Shown here: positions 7,347 to 15,268 of the stretch, one piece after another
Layout: each line of letters starts with the position of its first letter
How positions within the stretch are numbered: the first letter of the stretch is position 1
From: an uncultured Muribaculaceae bacterium
Lineage (GTDB): Bacteria; Bacteroidota; Bacteroidia; Bacteroidales; Muribaculaceae
DNA length: 27,170 nucleotides
Direction of reading: 5' to 3'
NCBI GenBank assembly: GCA_910586595.1
Contig: CAJUJB010000036.1
Location: forward strand, 1 to 27,170
Notes under the pieces: model-generated
Told to the model about the DNA's origin: nothing
The model's database searches: none
The model's input: only the letters and a program-made list of their open reading frames with translations
Program-made: the position numbers and the translations under genes

Positions 7347-7988
7347 TCAGAGTATTATCTCATAGAGGGCCATGCCGAGGCCGACGGCAGCCATTGCCAT
7401 CAGCATGAGGCCGATTATACGGTTGATTAGTTTGAGTGAGCGCACATTGATGCGCTTGCCGAGGCGGTTGACAAGTGTCGTTATTCCCCACCACCATAGC
7501 ATCGCACCTCCGAATATAGTGGCGTATGCGACAATATGATGAGGCAGCGTGAATTCGGGTAAGATAAAATTAAACCGGGCAAACAGACCTATGATGAAGA
7601 ATAGAATCAGTGGATTCGACACCGTAAGTAAGAAGCCTGTTACAAAATCGCTCCAGCAATTGGATGCCTTTATATCTGCCGTACGAAGTGTTCGTGTGGG
7701 ATTTTTTAAAAGGAGATAGTATCCGAACGACGCAATTACGACACTGCCTATAATCTGAATTGCAAGTTGATGCGAATCTATGAACCCCGTCATGAAGCTC
7801 AAGCAGAAGCCTGTCAGGAGGCAATAGATAAGATCACTCAATGAGGCTCCTATGCCTGTGAAAAAACCTGGCCAACGACCTTTGCCAAGGGTACGCTGGA
7901 TAACAAGCATGCCTATCGGCCCCATGGGGGCTGAGATGAGCACACCTATGGCGATACCGCGTGGCAATATGTAGAGTATCTCTTCCAT
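7347..7988 (-). CDS. LysE/RhtB-family inner-membrane exporter
   Basis: The ATG at 7988 was chosen over an upstream TTG at 8006, because a promoter-like -7 element occupies 8004-8011. The 213-residue protein has about six hydrophobic segments and the family pattern near the N-terminus (GIAIGVLISAPMGPIGMLVIQRTLGKGRWPG in part; Pro and Gly-rich first loop) and NPLILFFIIGLFA in the middle. Members export amino acids such as lysine, homoserine or leucine, or other small molecules; the substrate here cannot be deduced. It is the first gene of the eight-gene train, 5 bases before the CBM9-like gene, and would have only a very short leader from the proposed promoter. Confidence 0.85.
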   Translation of the reverse strand: MEEILYILPRGIAIGVLISAPMGPIGMLVIQRTLGKGRWPGFFTGIGASLSDLIYCLLTGFCLSFMTGFIDSHQLAIQIIGSVVIASFGYYLLLKNPTRTLRTADIKASNCWSDFVTGFLLTVSNPLILFFIIGLFARFNFILPEFTLPHHIVAYATIFGGAMLWWWGITTLVNRLGKRINVRSLKLINRIIGLMLMAMAAVGLGMALYEIIL

Positions 7989-8003
7989 TTGCGAAAAATC
8001 AAG

Positions 8004-8034
8004 CAAAAATACAAAAAGTCTGTCAAATACTCAA
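8004..8034 (-). promoter_or_regulatory. Candidate Bacteroidetes promoter for the LysE-to-TlpA operon
   Basis: On the minus strand a TTG (8034-8032), 20 bases, and a perfect TAnnTTTG element (TATTTTTG, 8011-8004) match the Bacteroidetes primary sigma consensus. Transcription would start near 7998, about 10 bases before the ATG, so the leader would be almost absent. The region is AT-rich, so chance matches are possible. Confidence 0.5.
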
Positions 8035-8096
8035 TACCATATGACCCTTATCGCCGAAAAAAACGTTTTTAAATATGTACTTTATCCTGTCTTATT

Positions 8097-9125
8097 ATGA
8101 AACACGAGTATAATTTTCTCCACCATACTTGCTTAAGCCGACTTAACCTTTTGGTTTTGGCCCTAATGCTATTTATGGCATTCGACATCAGCGCAGAAGA
8201 GCTACGAACCGGCAACTACACTTACTCCGGAGGTGTCACAGCCGGGAAACAGAATGGCTATGGTGTCTGCCGGTATACGAACGGCACAACCTATTATGGC
8301 TATTGGAACATGGGGTACAAAGAGGGGCTCGGACGCATGGTCTATGCTGACGGAACTATAGAATTCGGAACATGGAAACATGGTAAATACGTCAAGCCAA
8401 AGGGTATAAAGTTTATTGCCGGACTTAAAGTTTATGGAATCGACGTCTCAAAATACCAGAAGACGGTCGATTGGACCAAACTGTCGCTCAAAGCTAATGC
8501 AAGCGGAAAAGTTCCGTCTGGAAAGACCGGAGGTTCGTATCAGCAGCCGGTTCTATTTGCCCTTATGAAGAGTACGCAAGGCACTACAATCAAAGACCCG
8601 ACTTTTGAGAGAAATTTCCGCGAGGCCAAGCGCTGTGGAATTATACGAGGCGCCTACCACTTTTTGTCCGTTTCGTCACCGGTAGAAGATCAGGTAAAGT
8701 ATTTTATTGCCAATACTCCTCTTGAGGCAGGAGATTTACCTCCAGTGCTCGATCTGGAAATAGATAAGGCAACCATGCAGAAACAGCATGACAAAGTGGT
8801 GAAAATGGCCAAGAAATGGCTTGAATTAGTTGAGAAGCATTACGGTGTTCGCCCCATCATTTATACCTACAATAATTATTATAATGACTACCTTAAAGGT
8901 CATGGCCTTGATGACTACGACTACTGGATTGCTCGGTATGGCGCTGAGCCGTCGGCACGTCATTGGGAAATATGGCAGTTTACGGAGACTGGTGTTTGTG
9001 CAGGTATCGACCATGCCGTTGACATAGATCTTTTCAAAGGTAACTTCCAGGATCTTCAGGATTATGTCAAACTAAAGGGCGTACATAAGAATGTTGGGCG
9101 CAGTCGCCGTCCACTCCCGAAATAA
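8097..9125 (+). CDS. Secreted MORN-repeat GH25 lysozyme
   Basis: The 342-residue protein has an N-terminal hydrophobic signal segment (about 14-33), then two to three MORN-type repeats (YTYSGGVTAGKQNGYGVCRY, YYGYWNMGYKEGLGRMVY, IEFGTWKHGKY; about 40-98). A glycoside hydrolase family 25 domain follows (about 112-330), with YGIDVSKYQ (Asp116) and PPVLDLEID (Asp219, Glu221) as likely catalytic acids, GAYHF, and the closing WQFTETG and DHAVDIDLF. GH25 enzymes cut the N-acetylmuramyl-beta-1,4-GlcNAc bond of peptidoglycan. The gene stands alone, divergent from the LysE-led operon and convergent with the large TlpA-like gene. Cell-wall remodelling or attack on other bacteria are both possible. The family call is firm. 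Confidence 0.9.
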   Translation: MKHEYNFLHHTCLSRLNLLVLALMLFMAFDISAEELRTGNYTYSGGVTAGKQNGYGVCRYTNGTTYYGYWNMGYKEGLGRMVYADGTIEFGTWKHGKYVKPKGIKFIAGLKVYGIDVSKYQKTVDWTKLSLKANASGKVPSGKTGGSYQQPVLFALMKSTQGTTIKDPTFERNFREAKRCGIIRGAYHFLSVSSPVEDQVKYFIANTPLEAGDLPPVLDLEIDKATMQKQHDKVVKMAKKWLELVEKHYGVRPIIYTYNNYYNDYLKGHGLDDYDYWIARYGAEPSARHWEIWQFTETGVCAGIDHAVDIDLFKGNFQDLQDYVKLKGVHKNVGRSRRPLPK

Positions 9126-9128
9126 ACA

Positions 9129-9168
9129 CACACTGGCGCATCCCATTTCGGCGGGATGCGCCAGTGTG
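9129..9168. terminator. Bidirectional hairpin between convergent genes
   Basis: A perfect 16-bp inverted repeat (9129-9144 and 9153-9168) with an 8-base loop begins 3 bases after the lysozyme stop and ends 15 bases before the stop of the minus-strand TlpA-like gene. T tracts are weak on both sides (ATTTAAAT on plus, TTTATTT on minus), but the position and stem strength support a shared terminator. Confidence 0.8.
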
Positions 9169-9182
9169 CAATTTAAATATTA

Positions 9183-11018
9183 TCAAAGTGCGGCCTTGAT
9201 GCCTTTTATAAGCTCGGTGTGGTCTCTGAAATCTGGGTGTGGAGATGCCTTCCCGGTTCTATCGACAAGAATATAGAAGGGTATGCCGTCTACGTCGAAC
9301 TGGCTTCTGATGGTATTTATCTGGTCTTCGTCGACAAGATAATGAAGACCTTTTATTCCCTCGAGCATCGAGTTGTACTGATCCATGCTTGATGAGGTGT
9401 CAGCTATGTAGATCCACACGATATCCTCGTTGTCGAGCTCGCCACTCTTCAGCGGCTCGTTGGCTTTGAGGGCCGCACGGCATGGTGAGCACCATGTATT
9501 CCATAGGTCAACCAGCACAACTTTACCTTTATGTGAAGCGACGATGGCTTCAAAAAGTTTTTCGGCTGGAACATCGGGAACCGCGCATGTTAGCGAACGG
9601 CTTCTTTCCAGATCGGCCTTCGCCTTTGCTTGTGTCTTGCATGCGGCTTCATAGAAGAAGGGCTCCGGGTTGGCTTTAAGGGCCTCAATCAACGAAGGGT
9701 CGGTAAGATTGGCTTGTGAGGCTTGCTCATAGGCTTGCGAGTATAGATTACGCGTACGTCCATATTTAGTGTCGATCTTATCCCAATTCACTGTCCAAGG
9801 TGTAGGAATTGCCATGAAAATAGGCTCGGAGGCGGCAATCTTCTGGTATACTCGCATATATTGCATGGTGCCAGGCAATTCTTTTACAGAATCTGCCAGG
9901 TTCACTCCGGGAGTAAAGGGGTGGGTGCGATAGTAGGAGTTGACTTGTGAATAAAGGGCGTTCGACATCGTGGTAAGTGCGCTGTAATCAACAGCAGCCC
10001 TCGCATATTCTTTTGCCGCTTCTGGGATTACAAGGGTGTCAACGGCTGCCAATTTGCGCGCGTGCAAAGCAAGTACGCTGTCGGTAAATTCCTCAGCACC
10101 CATGCCAAGATAGAAAGATGTGCCGTCGAAAGGATCGATGACAGAATGGTCAATCGCATCCATATAGCAATTAAGCGGTGCGTAGCGGCCATTTGTATAA
10201 ATTGCTGGATTGGCTTCATCTTGAAGGCGGAGGCGCTCCCCTCGGGCTGTCATGATTGATGCGTCCACATAAATATCTGTCGTCTCATCCGGGGCAACCA
10301 GTACTCCACCAGGCGACATGCCGAGTTGAGTAAAAACCGGATTCACCTTCGATGTGCCGCATATCAGCATATTGATTGAGGCGTCTCCGTGTTCGTCAGG
10401 TTTCACTGAGCTGAAAGTCTGTATTCCTTCCGGGGAATAAACCATTACTTCAAGGGTGCCGAGCCCCGGCCTATAACCTGAAATGTGAAGATTTACAGTG
10501 GTGGAATCGACTACATTTGCTTGCTTAATGTCGAGCTTGCCTTCTAAGCTTTTTCTGACTTCGGCCGGCAGTTTGCTTCTAAGGTCGGTCTTTTTTAAAC
10601 GGCCACTCACATCGATACCCCATATTGCCCAGTCGTCGGTTACGTCGTTCACATAATCAATTGACTCCGTGTTGAAGGGTATGGGTTCAAATATCAGTTT
10701 GTAATCAACCGAGCCAGAGTCAGGCATGAAATAGTGCTCGTTGACCGGAATGCCAACCGCACCCGTCTGAGAATATTTTTTACCATTTGCTACAAGCACC
10801 GATGCGCTGTCGACCTGGATCCACCATCCGGGTCTGTATTCCACATGGCAGGAGAGGATGGTGCAGCTATCGGTAAGTTCAACCCCATATATGTCGAGCA
10901 CCTTGGTGTTGCTGGCCTCATAATATGGCATCTCAATTGAGCGGGGGCCTGGGCCGGCACACCCTGTGGTGATGGCTAAAGCAATGGCTCCAGCGATGGG
11001 CGTTAGAGAGATCTTCAT
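9183..11018 (-). CDS. Large TlpA-like thioredoxin lipoprotein
   Basis: The ATG at 11018 gives a 611-residue protein with a signal peptide and lipobox (ITTGC, Cys20); a longer reading to 11096 would run into the upstream gene and add a leader that is not signal-like. Residues from about 25 to 300 look beta-rich and are not clearly assignable. A helical middle follows, and the C-terminal 140 residues are a thioredoxin-like domain with VLVDLWNTWCSPCRAAL (Cys510/Cys513) and a likely cis-Pro in DGIPFYILVD. This layout, a long N-terminal part plus TlpA-like domain, is frequent among Bacteroidales thiol-disulfide lipoproteins. The role is probably reduction or isomerisation of envelope disulfides; the partner is unknown. 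It starts 25 bases after the flavodoxin-ferredoxin gene and ends the long minus-strand train. Confidence 0.85.
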   Translation of the reverse strand: MKISLTPIAGAIALAITTGCAGPGPRSIEMPYYEASNTKVLDIYGVELTDSCTILSCHVEYRPGWWIQVDSASVLVANGKKYSQTGAVGIPVNEHYFMPDSGSVDYKLIFEPIPFNTESIDYVNDVTDDWAIWGIDVSGRLKKTDLRSKLPAEVRKSLEGKLDIKQANVVDSTTVNLHISGYRPGLGTLEVMVYSPEGIQTFSSVKPDEHGDASINMLICGTSKVNPVFTQLGMSPGGVLVAPDETTDIYVDASIMTARGERLRLQDEANPAIYTNGRYAPLNCYMDAIDHSVIDPFDGTSFYLGMGAEEFTDSVLALHARKLAAVDTLVIPEAAKEYARAAVDYSALTTMSNALYSQVNSYYRTHPFTPGVNLADSVKELPGTMQYMRVYQKIAASEPIFMAIPTPWTVNWDKIDTKYGRTRNLYSQAYEQASQANLTDPSLIEALKANPEPFFYEAACKTQAKAKADLERSRSLTCAVPDVPAEKLFEAIVASHKGKVVLVDLWNTWCSPCRAALKANEPLKSGELDNEDIVWIYIADTSSSMDQYNSMLEGIKGLHYLVDEDQINTIRSQFDVDGIPFYILVDRTGKASPHPDFRDHTELIKGIKAAL

Positions 11019-11043
11019 GGTTAGATTTTGATTGGTTGAGGAA

Positions 11044-11823
11044 TTATTGCTTGCGAGGGAACAGATATTGGCCTTTCCCATCGCTTGCCTTTCCATAGGC
11101 TATGGCGTGGCGCGGACACGAATGGTAACAGCGGAGACACAGCGCGCATTTATCGCCCCACTTGGGCTTGCCTTCGTGCATACTGATATTATCCATCGGG
11201 CATAAGCGGCTGCATGCGCCGCAGCCTGTACAACCTTCATTGCTCTTGAACGGTCGAGGCGACATGGCAAAGCGCACGAACCAAGGGTATACAATCTTCG
11301 ATTTCGCCCACGACCATGGTAGCCTGACGGGAAGATCGGGCCCGTTGTTCTCGATAGACGCCGCAATTGCATCAAGCCTTGGAGCGGCTTCTTCAATCTT
11401 TTTGGCGGCAAGTTCAACCGGATCAATGTCAAACCCCTTCATGCAGACATAGGTATTAGGCATCTGCACTGCGTAGGCGCCCCCAGTGCTTAACTTACGT
11501 GCGTGCATTATCTTGCGCCACTGACGGTCGGTATAGGCCATGTCGTCGCCGCAGGTAGTAAGCATGAAATGTGTCGCTGCACGGCATACGCTATTGAAAG
11601 TCGCATGCTTCATTACTTCTGCAACCACCGGCGGAATTCCCCAGGAATAAGTGGGAAAGACCCAGATGACCCTTTGGTCGCCTTCCCCACCCGATATTAC
11701 AGCGGAGGATGGATCACGCAAGGTCGATGGGTCGAGTTCCCGTACGTCGGTTTCGCCAAGTCTTTTCGCGATATATTCAGCGGCATAGCGCGAGTTTCCC
11801 GTTCCGGAGAAATAGAGTATCAT
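11044..11823 (-). CDS. EFR1-family flavodoxin-ferredoxin fusion
   Basis: The 259-residue protein joins an N-terminal flavodoxin-like domain with the FMN phosphate loop SGTGNSRY (6-13) and VFPTYSWGIPP (55-65) to a C-terminal bacterial ferredoxin domain. That domain has two full 4Fe-4S motifs: Cys198, 201, 204, 208 followed by Pro, and Cys226, 229, 232, 236 followed by Pro. This is the EFR1 family, cytoplasmic proteins expected to pass electrons between FMN and iron-sulfur clusters; physiological partners are not established. Its ATG overlaps the DUF2027-Smr stop by 4 bases. Coupling of its electrons to the downstream TlpA-like lipoprotein is conceivable, but they lie on opposite sides of the inner membrane. 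Confidence 0.9.
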   Translation of the reverse strand: MILYFSGTGNSRYAAEYIAKRLGETDVRELDPSTLRDPSSAVISGGEGDQRVIWVFPTYSWGIPPVVAEVMKHATFNSVCRAATHFMLTTCGDDMAYTDRQWRKIMHARKLSTGGAYAVQMPNTYVCMKGFDIDPVELAAKKIEEAAPRLDAIAASIENNGPDLPVRLPWSWAKSKIVYPWFVRFAMSPRPFKSNEGCTGCGACSRLCPMDNISMHEGKPKWGDKCALCLRCYHSCPRHAIAYGKASDGKGQYLFPRKQ

Positions 11824-12950
11824 TTGTGTCTCTTTTTGCCTGACGACGGAGCGGATGCCTGCTGAATGGGGCGTATGGTGACTTGCGTGGCGCCGAAACC
11901 ATATTCTCTGAACGATGCGTCCTGCACATCATGTCCTTTATAGCGATGGGTAAGCTCCTTCATTATGGCTTGGCGCAGAACTCCTTCTCCTTTGCCATGA
12001 ATAAAAACTATGCGCTGGCCAGGCCGACGCAGATTGGCGTCCATCACCTGTGAGAATTTGTCGATCTGCAGATTGAGGATGTCGGCAGGCGAGAGGCCGG
12101 CAGTTGTGTCCAGCAGTTCATCTGCATGGAGGTCGACCTCGATTATGTCGTTCTGGGGTTTCCCTGAGCGGAGTGTGGCCGATAACTTTTCTTTCCTTGC
12201 CTGACTGTCAACCTGACGTTTTTTTTCTTTCATGCCGCGCGCAAGGTCTTCGCTGTCAAGCAAAGGCATCGGGGCTGGGATGCGGTCGTTGATGTTTATG
12301 TCAAACGCTATAACTGGGCTATCGAAGTAGGGGTTGGGTCTGAAACAATGAAGCTTTGCGAATTTGGTGGCGTCGACCTTAAGCTCGAGGCTGCCGGGTT
12401 GTTTGGCTTCAAACTCGCGGTCGCGTTTCAAGGCTACATACTGCACGCACAGACGGTCAAAATCCGATAGGTCGCTCTGCTGAAGCTCAAATGCAAACTC
12501 CTGAATGTTTGGCTCGATGACGCCGTCATATCGAGGAGTCCAGAGGTCGGTGTCGGCACTGCGGCTCATGATAGATACAAACAGATAATAATTGGAGTCG
12601 TTGACAATATACGCTTCAAATGAAGACTGCGATAAGGCTTTGATGTCTACCGGTTCAAATCCAATGACAAGATTGAGCGTATTCCCTCCTGCAGTTTCTA
12701 CTACGGGAAGTTTTGTCGGCGCTACATCGGCAGCCTTTTTCTGAGTGGGTGCGGGAGTCTTGTCCTTGACGGGGGCGGAAATATTTCCTGAGAAGGCAGG
12801 GGAGTTGCCTACAACCACACATTCTTTCACCAATACGGGTGTTTCAAATCCCTCGTCATCTACATATGCGACTCCATCGACGATGCGGGTCACGCGACCA
12901 CCGCCTACTGCATTTAGATATCTTACTGTGTCGCCTACTTTAACTGCCAT
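11820..12950 (-). CDS. DUF2027 protein with C-terminal Smr domain
   Basis: The ATG at 12950 was chosen, giving 376 residues (MAVKVGDTVRYLNAVGGG); an upstream in-frame ATG at 12989 would lie inside cdsA. A short N-terminal beta module resembling a Tudor/SH3-like fold is followed by a Lys/Pro/Ala linker (about 55-85). Next comes the DUF2027 beta domain (about 90-220), a charged helical stretch, and a Smr domain (about 268-365) with DLHADEL (273-279) and HGKGEGVLR (318-326). Smr domains bind or nick nucleic acid; in MutS2 and related proteins they act on DNA junctions or on mRNA of collided ribosomes. The specific role of this Bacteroidetes architecture is not known to me. It lies 4 bases after cdsA. 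Confidence 0.88.
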   Translation of the reverse strand: MAVKVGDTVRYLNAVGGGRVTRIVDGVAYVDDEGFETPVLVKECVVVGNSPAFSGNISAPVKDKTPAPTQKKAADVAPTKLPVVETAGGNTLNLVIGFEPVDIKALSQSSFEAYIVNDSNYYLFVSIMSRSADTDLWTPRYDGVIEPNIQEFAFELQQSDLSDFDRLCVQYVALKRDREFEAKQPGSLELKVDATKFAKLHCFRPNPYFDSPVIAFDININDRIPAPMPLLDSEDLARGMKEKKRQVDSQARKEKLSATLRSGKPQNDIIEVDLHADELLDTTAGLSPADILNLQIDKFSQVMDANLRRPGQRIVFIHGKGEGVLRQAIMKELTHRYKGHDVQDASFREYGFGATQVTIRPIQQASAPSSGKKRHK

Positions 12951-12954
12951 GACA

Positions 12955-13785
12955 TCAATAATAGAAGTTGTAGAATATGAATGAGCCAACAGCTACAAAG
13001 AGGAGTGAGTCAATACGGTCGAGTATTCCGCCGTGGCCAGGAATGAGTTTGCCGGAATCCTTGATATGGTTGCTGCGTTTCATCAGTGACTCAAAAAGGT
13101 CGCCCCATGTTGAGAGTACGCATACCATTGCGCCGTAGCCGAGCCAGCCCCAAAGTCCGAAATTAATTTCCGGAAGTATGTAGTGGCAACCTACGCCGGC
13201 AGCCAGGCAGAATACGAGTCCTCCGAAGAAGCCTTCCCACGATTTTTTTGGCGACAGGCGCTCGAAGAGGCGTCGTTTGCCGAAGGTTGAGCCAACGCAG
13301 AATGCGCCGGTGTCGTTAAGCCAGATCATGATGAACATGGCAAGCACGAGCAGACGGGCTGCCGGACGGTCGGTATAGGTGAATGAGAGGAGACTCAACG
13401 GCATGGCAATGTATACCAGCGCCATCACAGACCACGCGGCTGATGTGAAGGCTGCCTGACCTTTGTCGTAGAGGGCAAGTGTAAAGCGCACGAGGGTATA
13501 GAGCCCGATTACACACAGCATGCTGATCACCACCCAGGTGGGGAGTATGAAAAGAGAGGAGAGGTTGACCAATGCAACGGCTGCAAGCACATCAAAGACG
13601 CGTGCTGTCCAGGCAGCCCAGCCTTGAGGCTTGCCGTGGTCGAGTATATTCTCGAATTCGATTACTGCCAGAATGGCAAATAGACTCAACAGCGCTGAAA
13701 ACCATGGAGCGCCGCCGAATATGGCGCCAACAATTAGCGCGACATATATAATACCGCTTGCCGAGCGGAGGAGGAGTTTATGCAT
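12955..13785 (-). CDS. cdsA: Phosphatidate cytidylyltransferase
   Basis: CdsA makes CDP-diacylglycerol from phosphatidic acid and CTP at the inner membrane, feeding all phospholipid head-group pathways. The 276-residue protein has about seven to eight hydrophobic segments and the full CDP-synthase signature at 233-259 (SLMKRSNHIKDS, LIPGHGGILDRID), plus the preceding SPKKSWEGFFGG loop (178-189) and NDTGAFCVG. Length is normal. It starts 16 bases after the helical-repeat gene and ends 4 bases before the DUF2027-Smr gene, inside the udk-to-TlpA train. Confidence 0.96.
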   Translation of the reverse strand: MHKLLLRSASGIIYVALIVGAIFGGAPWFSALLSLFAILAVIEFENILDHGKPQGWAAWTARVFDVLAAVALVNLSSLFILPTWVVISMLCVIGLYTLVRFTLALYDKGQAAFTSAAWSVMALVYIAMPLSLLSFTYTDRPAARLLVLAMFIMIWLNDTGAFCVGSTFGKRRLFERLSPKKSWEGFFGGLVFCLAAGVGCHYILPEINFGLWGWLGYGAMVCVLSTWGDLFESLMKRSNHIKDSGKLIPGHGGILDRIDSLLFVAVGSFIFYNFYY

Positions 13786-13801
13786 AATTAAAAGTTGCTA
13801 T

Positions 13802-15268
13802 TCAAAATTTGCCATAGTTAAGCATATCGAAGTACTCCCAGTAGAGAGTTTCACTTGCCGGGTGGCGCCTGATCTTGTCGGCAAGAGTCATCAGACATCT
13901 TACCGCCATTTTTACTGGCATGGGCGCATCTTCAAGCACAGCTTCATAATATGGACGGAGTGAATTGAAATGAGCTTCAGCATCAGCTTGTCTGCCAAGT
14001 TTCATAAGCGATACCATGTACGAGAACGATGTGGCACAGCCTTTCAACGGAATGCGGAAGAGCATCTCGGTGTATTTATAGTTCTCGATGAGCTCGACGA
14101 TACGGCTGAATTTGCTCAGAGCGAACAGGGCTTCGATATATGCGCTGAAATCGCCTGGATCCATCTCTTCCATGTTGACGGTGCGCTCAAGCAAAGCTTC
14201 AAGTGAGCGCATGGCCGAATTCATCGCTAAGGTATTGAGCAGCTCTGCGTAGGTGTCAGCACTGAATCCTCGCCCTTCGGTCGCTTCATAAAACCTGTCG
14301 AGATATTGCCGCGGATTGCGGATGTTGCAGAGAAGAAGCTGTCTGACGGCCCGCTCATGCCCCGGATTGTCTTCAACGAATTTGATGAGCGTGGCTATCG
14401 CACGGTCGCCGGCACCGGTTTTTACAAGCAGGGCGCATTGGCAATCGACAAATTCGAAGCGTTCGGGTGCGTCAGCCTTGAGCGTCTCGAGCATGTCGAA
14501 GGCTTCCTTATGCAGATATGGCGCGTAATTGTAGACGTCACCAGCAAGCACAAGTAATGAGTCTGGATCATCAGCGCCAAGTGCCTTCGCATAATCAAAG
14601 GTCGACTTAGCCTCTTCTTCTTTCTCTCCTCGCGCCTGGGCCTTGAATAAAAGTTCCCAATATCCTACCGAAAAAGGTTCGGTTTCAATCAATTCTTCAG
14701 CCAGACGTGCGGTAAGCTCATTGTCGAGGTTTTCATCAGCTTCGCGCATCACTTCGTAGACCAGCACTGGCTGGTAGTGAACTTTTGTGCGGAGGCGGTC
14801 GAGATTATCGACTACCCACTTGTAGCAGTCAAGGTCGAACGCGAGATCCACAAATCTGATTATTTCCTCGTCGTTGAAAGTCTCATATTGGGTTAGGAGG
14901 AACTCAAGGGCAGCTTCAGGATCTTCAGGATGATTGATCTCGAGTCTGGCTATGTCGAAGAGGGGTGTGAATATTTCGGCATGGTCATTCAGATAGGCGC
15001 CTGCCGCAGGAGAGGGCGCGTCGGAGTCATCGACAGATGTGTCGAGGTAGAGCAGGGCACGTCGCTCCGAGAGAGCCTGGCTCTCAGGGTAGAGACGTGC
15101 TCCGCAGAACAGGGCTTCCATCTGGACGTAGTCATCCGAGATGTCACCGGCATAGTCATAGACCTCTACCAGCTCGTCTTCGTCAAAATATCGTTCTGTC
15201 ACTGGTTGTGACAGTGATTGACGAAAACGGCGGTAGAGTTCTTCGCGGGGATTGGTATCGCTGCTCAT
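13802..15268 (-). CDS. Cytoplasmic helical-repeat (TPR-like) protein, unknown function
   Basis: The 488-residue protein is acidic and almost entirely helical, with no signal peptide or membrane segment. Paired helices of about 34 residues recur (for example PEDPEAALEFLLTQYE, TEPFSVGYWELLFKAQARG, ERAVRQLLLCNIRNP, QADAEAHFNSLRPYYEAVL), which is the pattern of tetratricopeptide-like repeats. No catalytic motif was recognised. Such scaffolds usually bind other proteins. Its ATG overlaps the glnS stop by 4 bases, and cdsA follows 16 bases after it, so it is embedded among essential genes. I know no specific function. Confidence 0.8.
   Translation of the reverse strand: MSSDTNPREELYRRFRQSLSQPVTERYFDEDELVEVYDYAGDISDDYVQMEALFCGARLYPESQALSERRALLYLDTSVDDSDAPSPAAGAYLNDHAEIFTPLFDIARLEINHPEDPEAALEFLLTQYETFNDEEIIRFVDLAFDLDCYKWVVDNLDRLRTKVHYQPVLVYEVMREADENLDNELTARLAEELIETEPFSVGYWELLFKAQARGEKEEEAKSTFDYAKALGADDPDSLLVLAGDVYNYAPYLHKEAFDMLETLKADAPERFEFVDCQCALLVKTGAGDRAIATLIKFVEDNPGHERAVRQLLLCNIRNPRQYLDRFYEATEGRGFSADTYAELLNTLAMNSAMRSLEALLERTVNMEEMDPGDFSAYIEALFALSKFSRIVELIENYKYTEMLFRIPLKGCATSFSYMVSLMKLGRQADAEAHFNSLRPYYEAVLEDAPMPVKMAVRCLMTLADKIRRHPASETLYWEYFDMLNYGKF

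Noticed and set aside
8078..8085. TACTTTAT as a -7 element for the lysozyme gene
   Set aside because: It deviates from TAnnTTTG at the last two positions, has no TTG at the proper distance, and is only 11 bases from the ATG.
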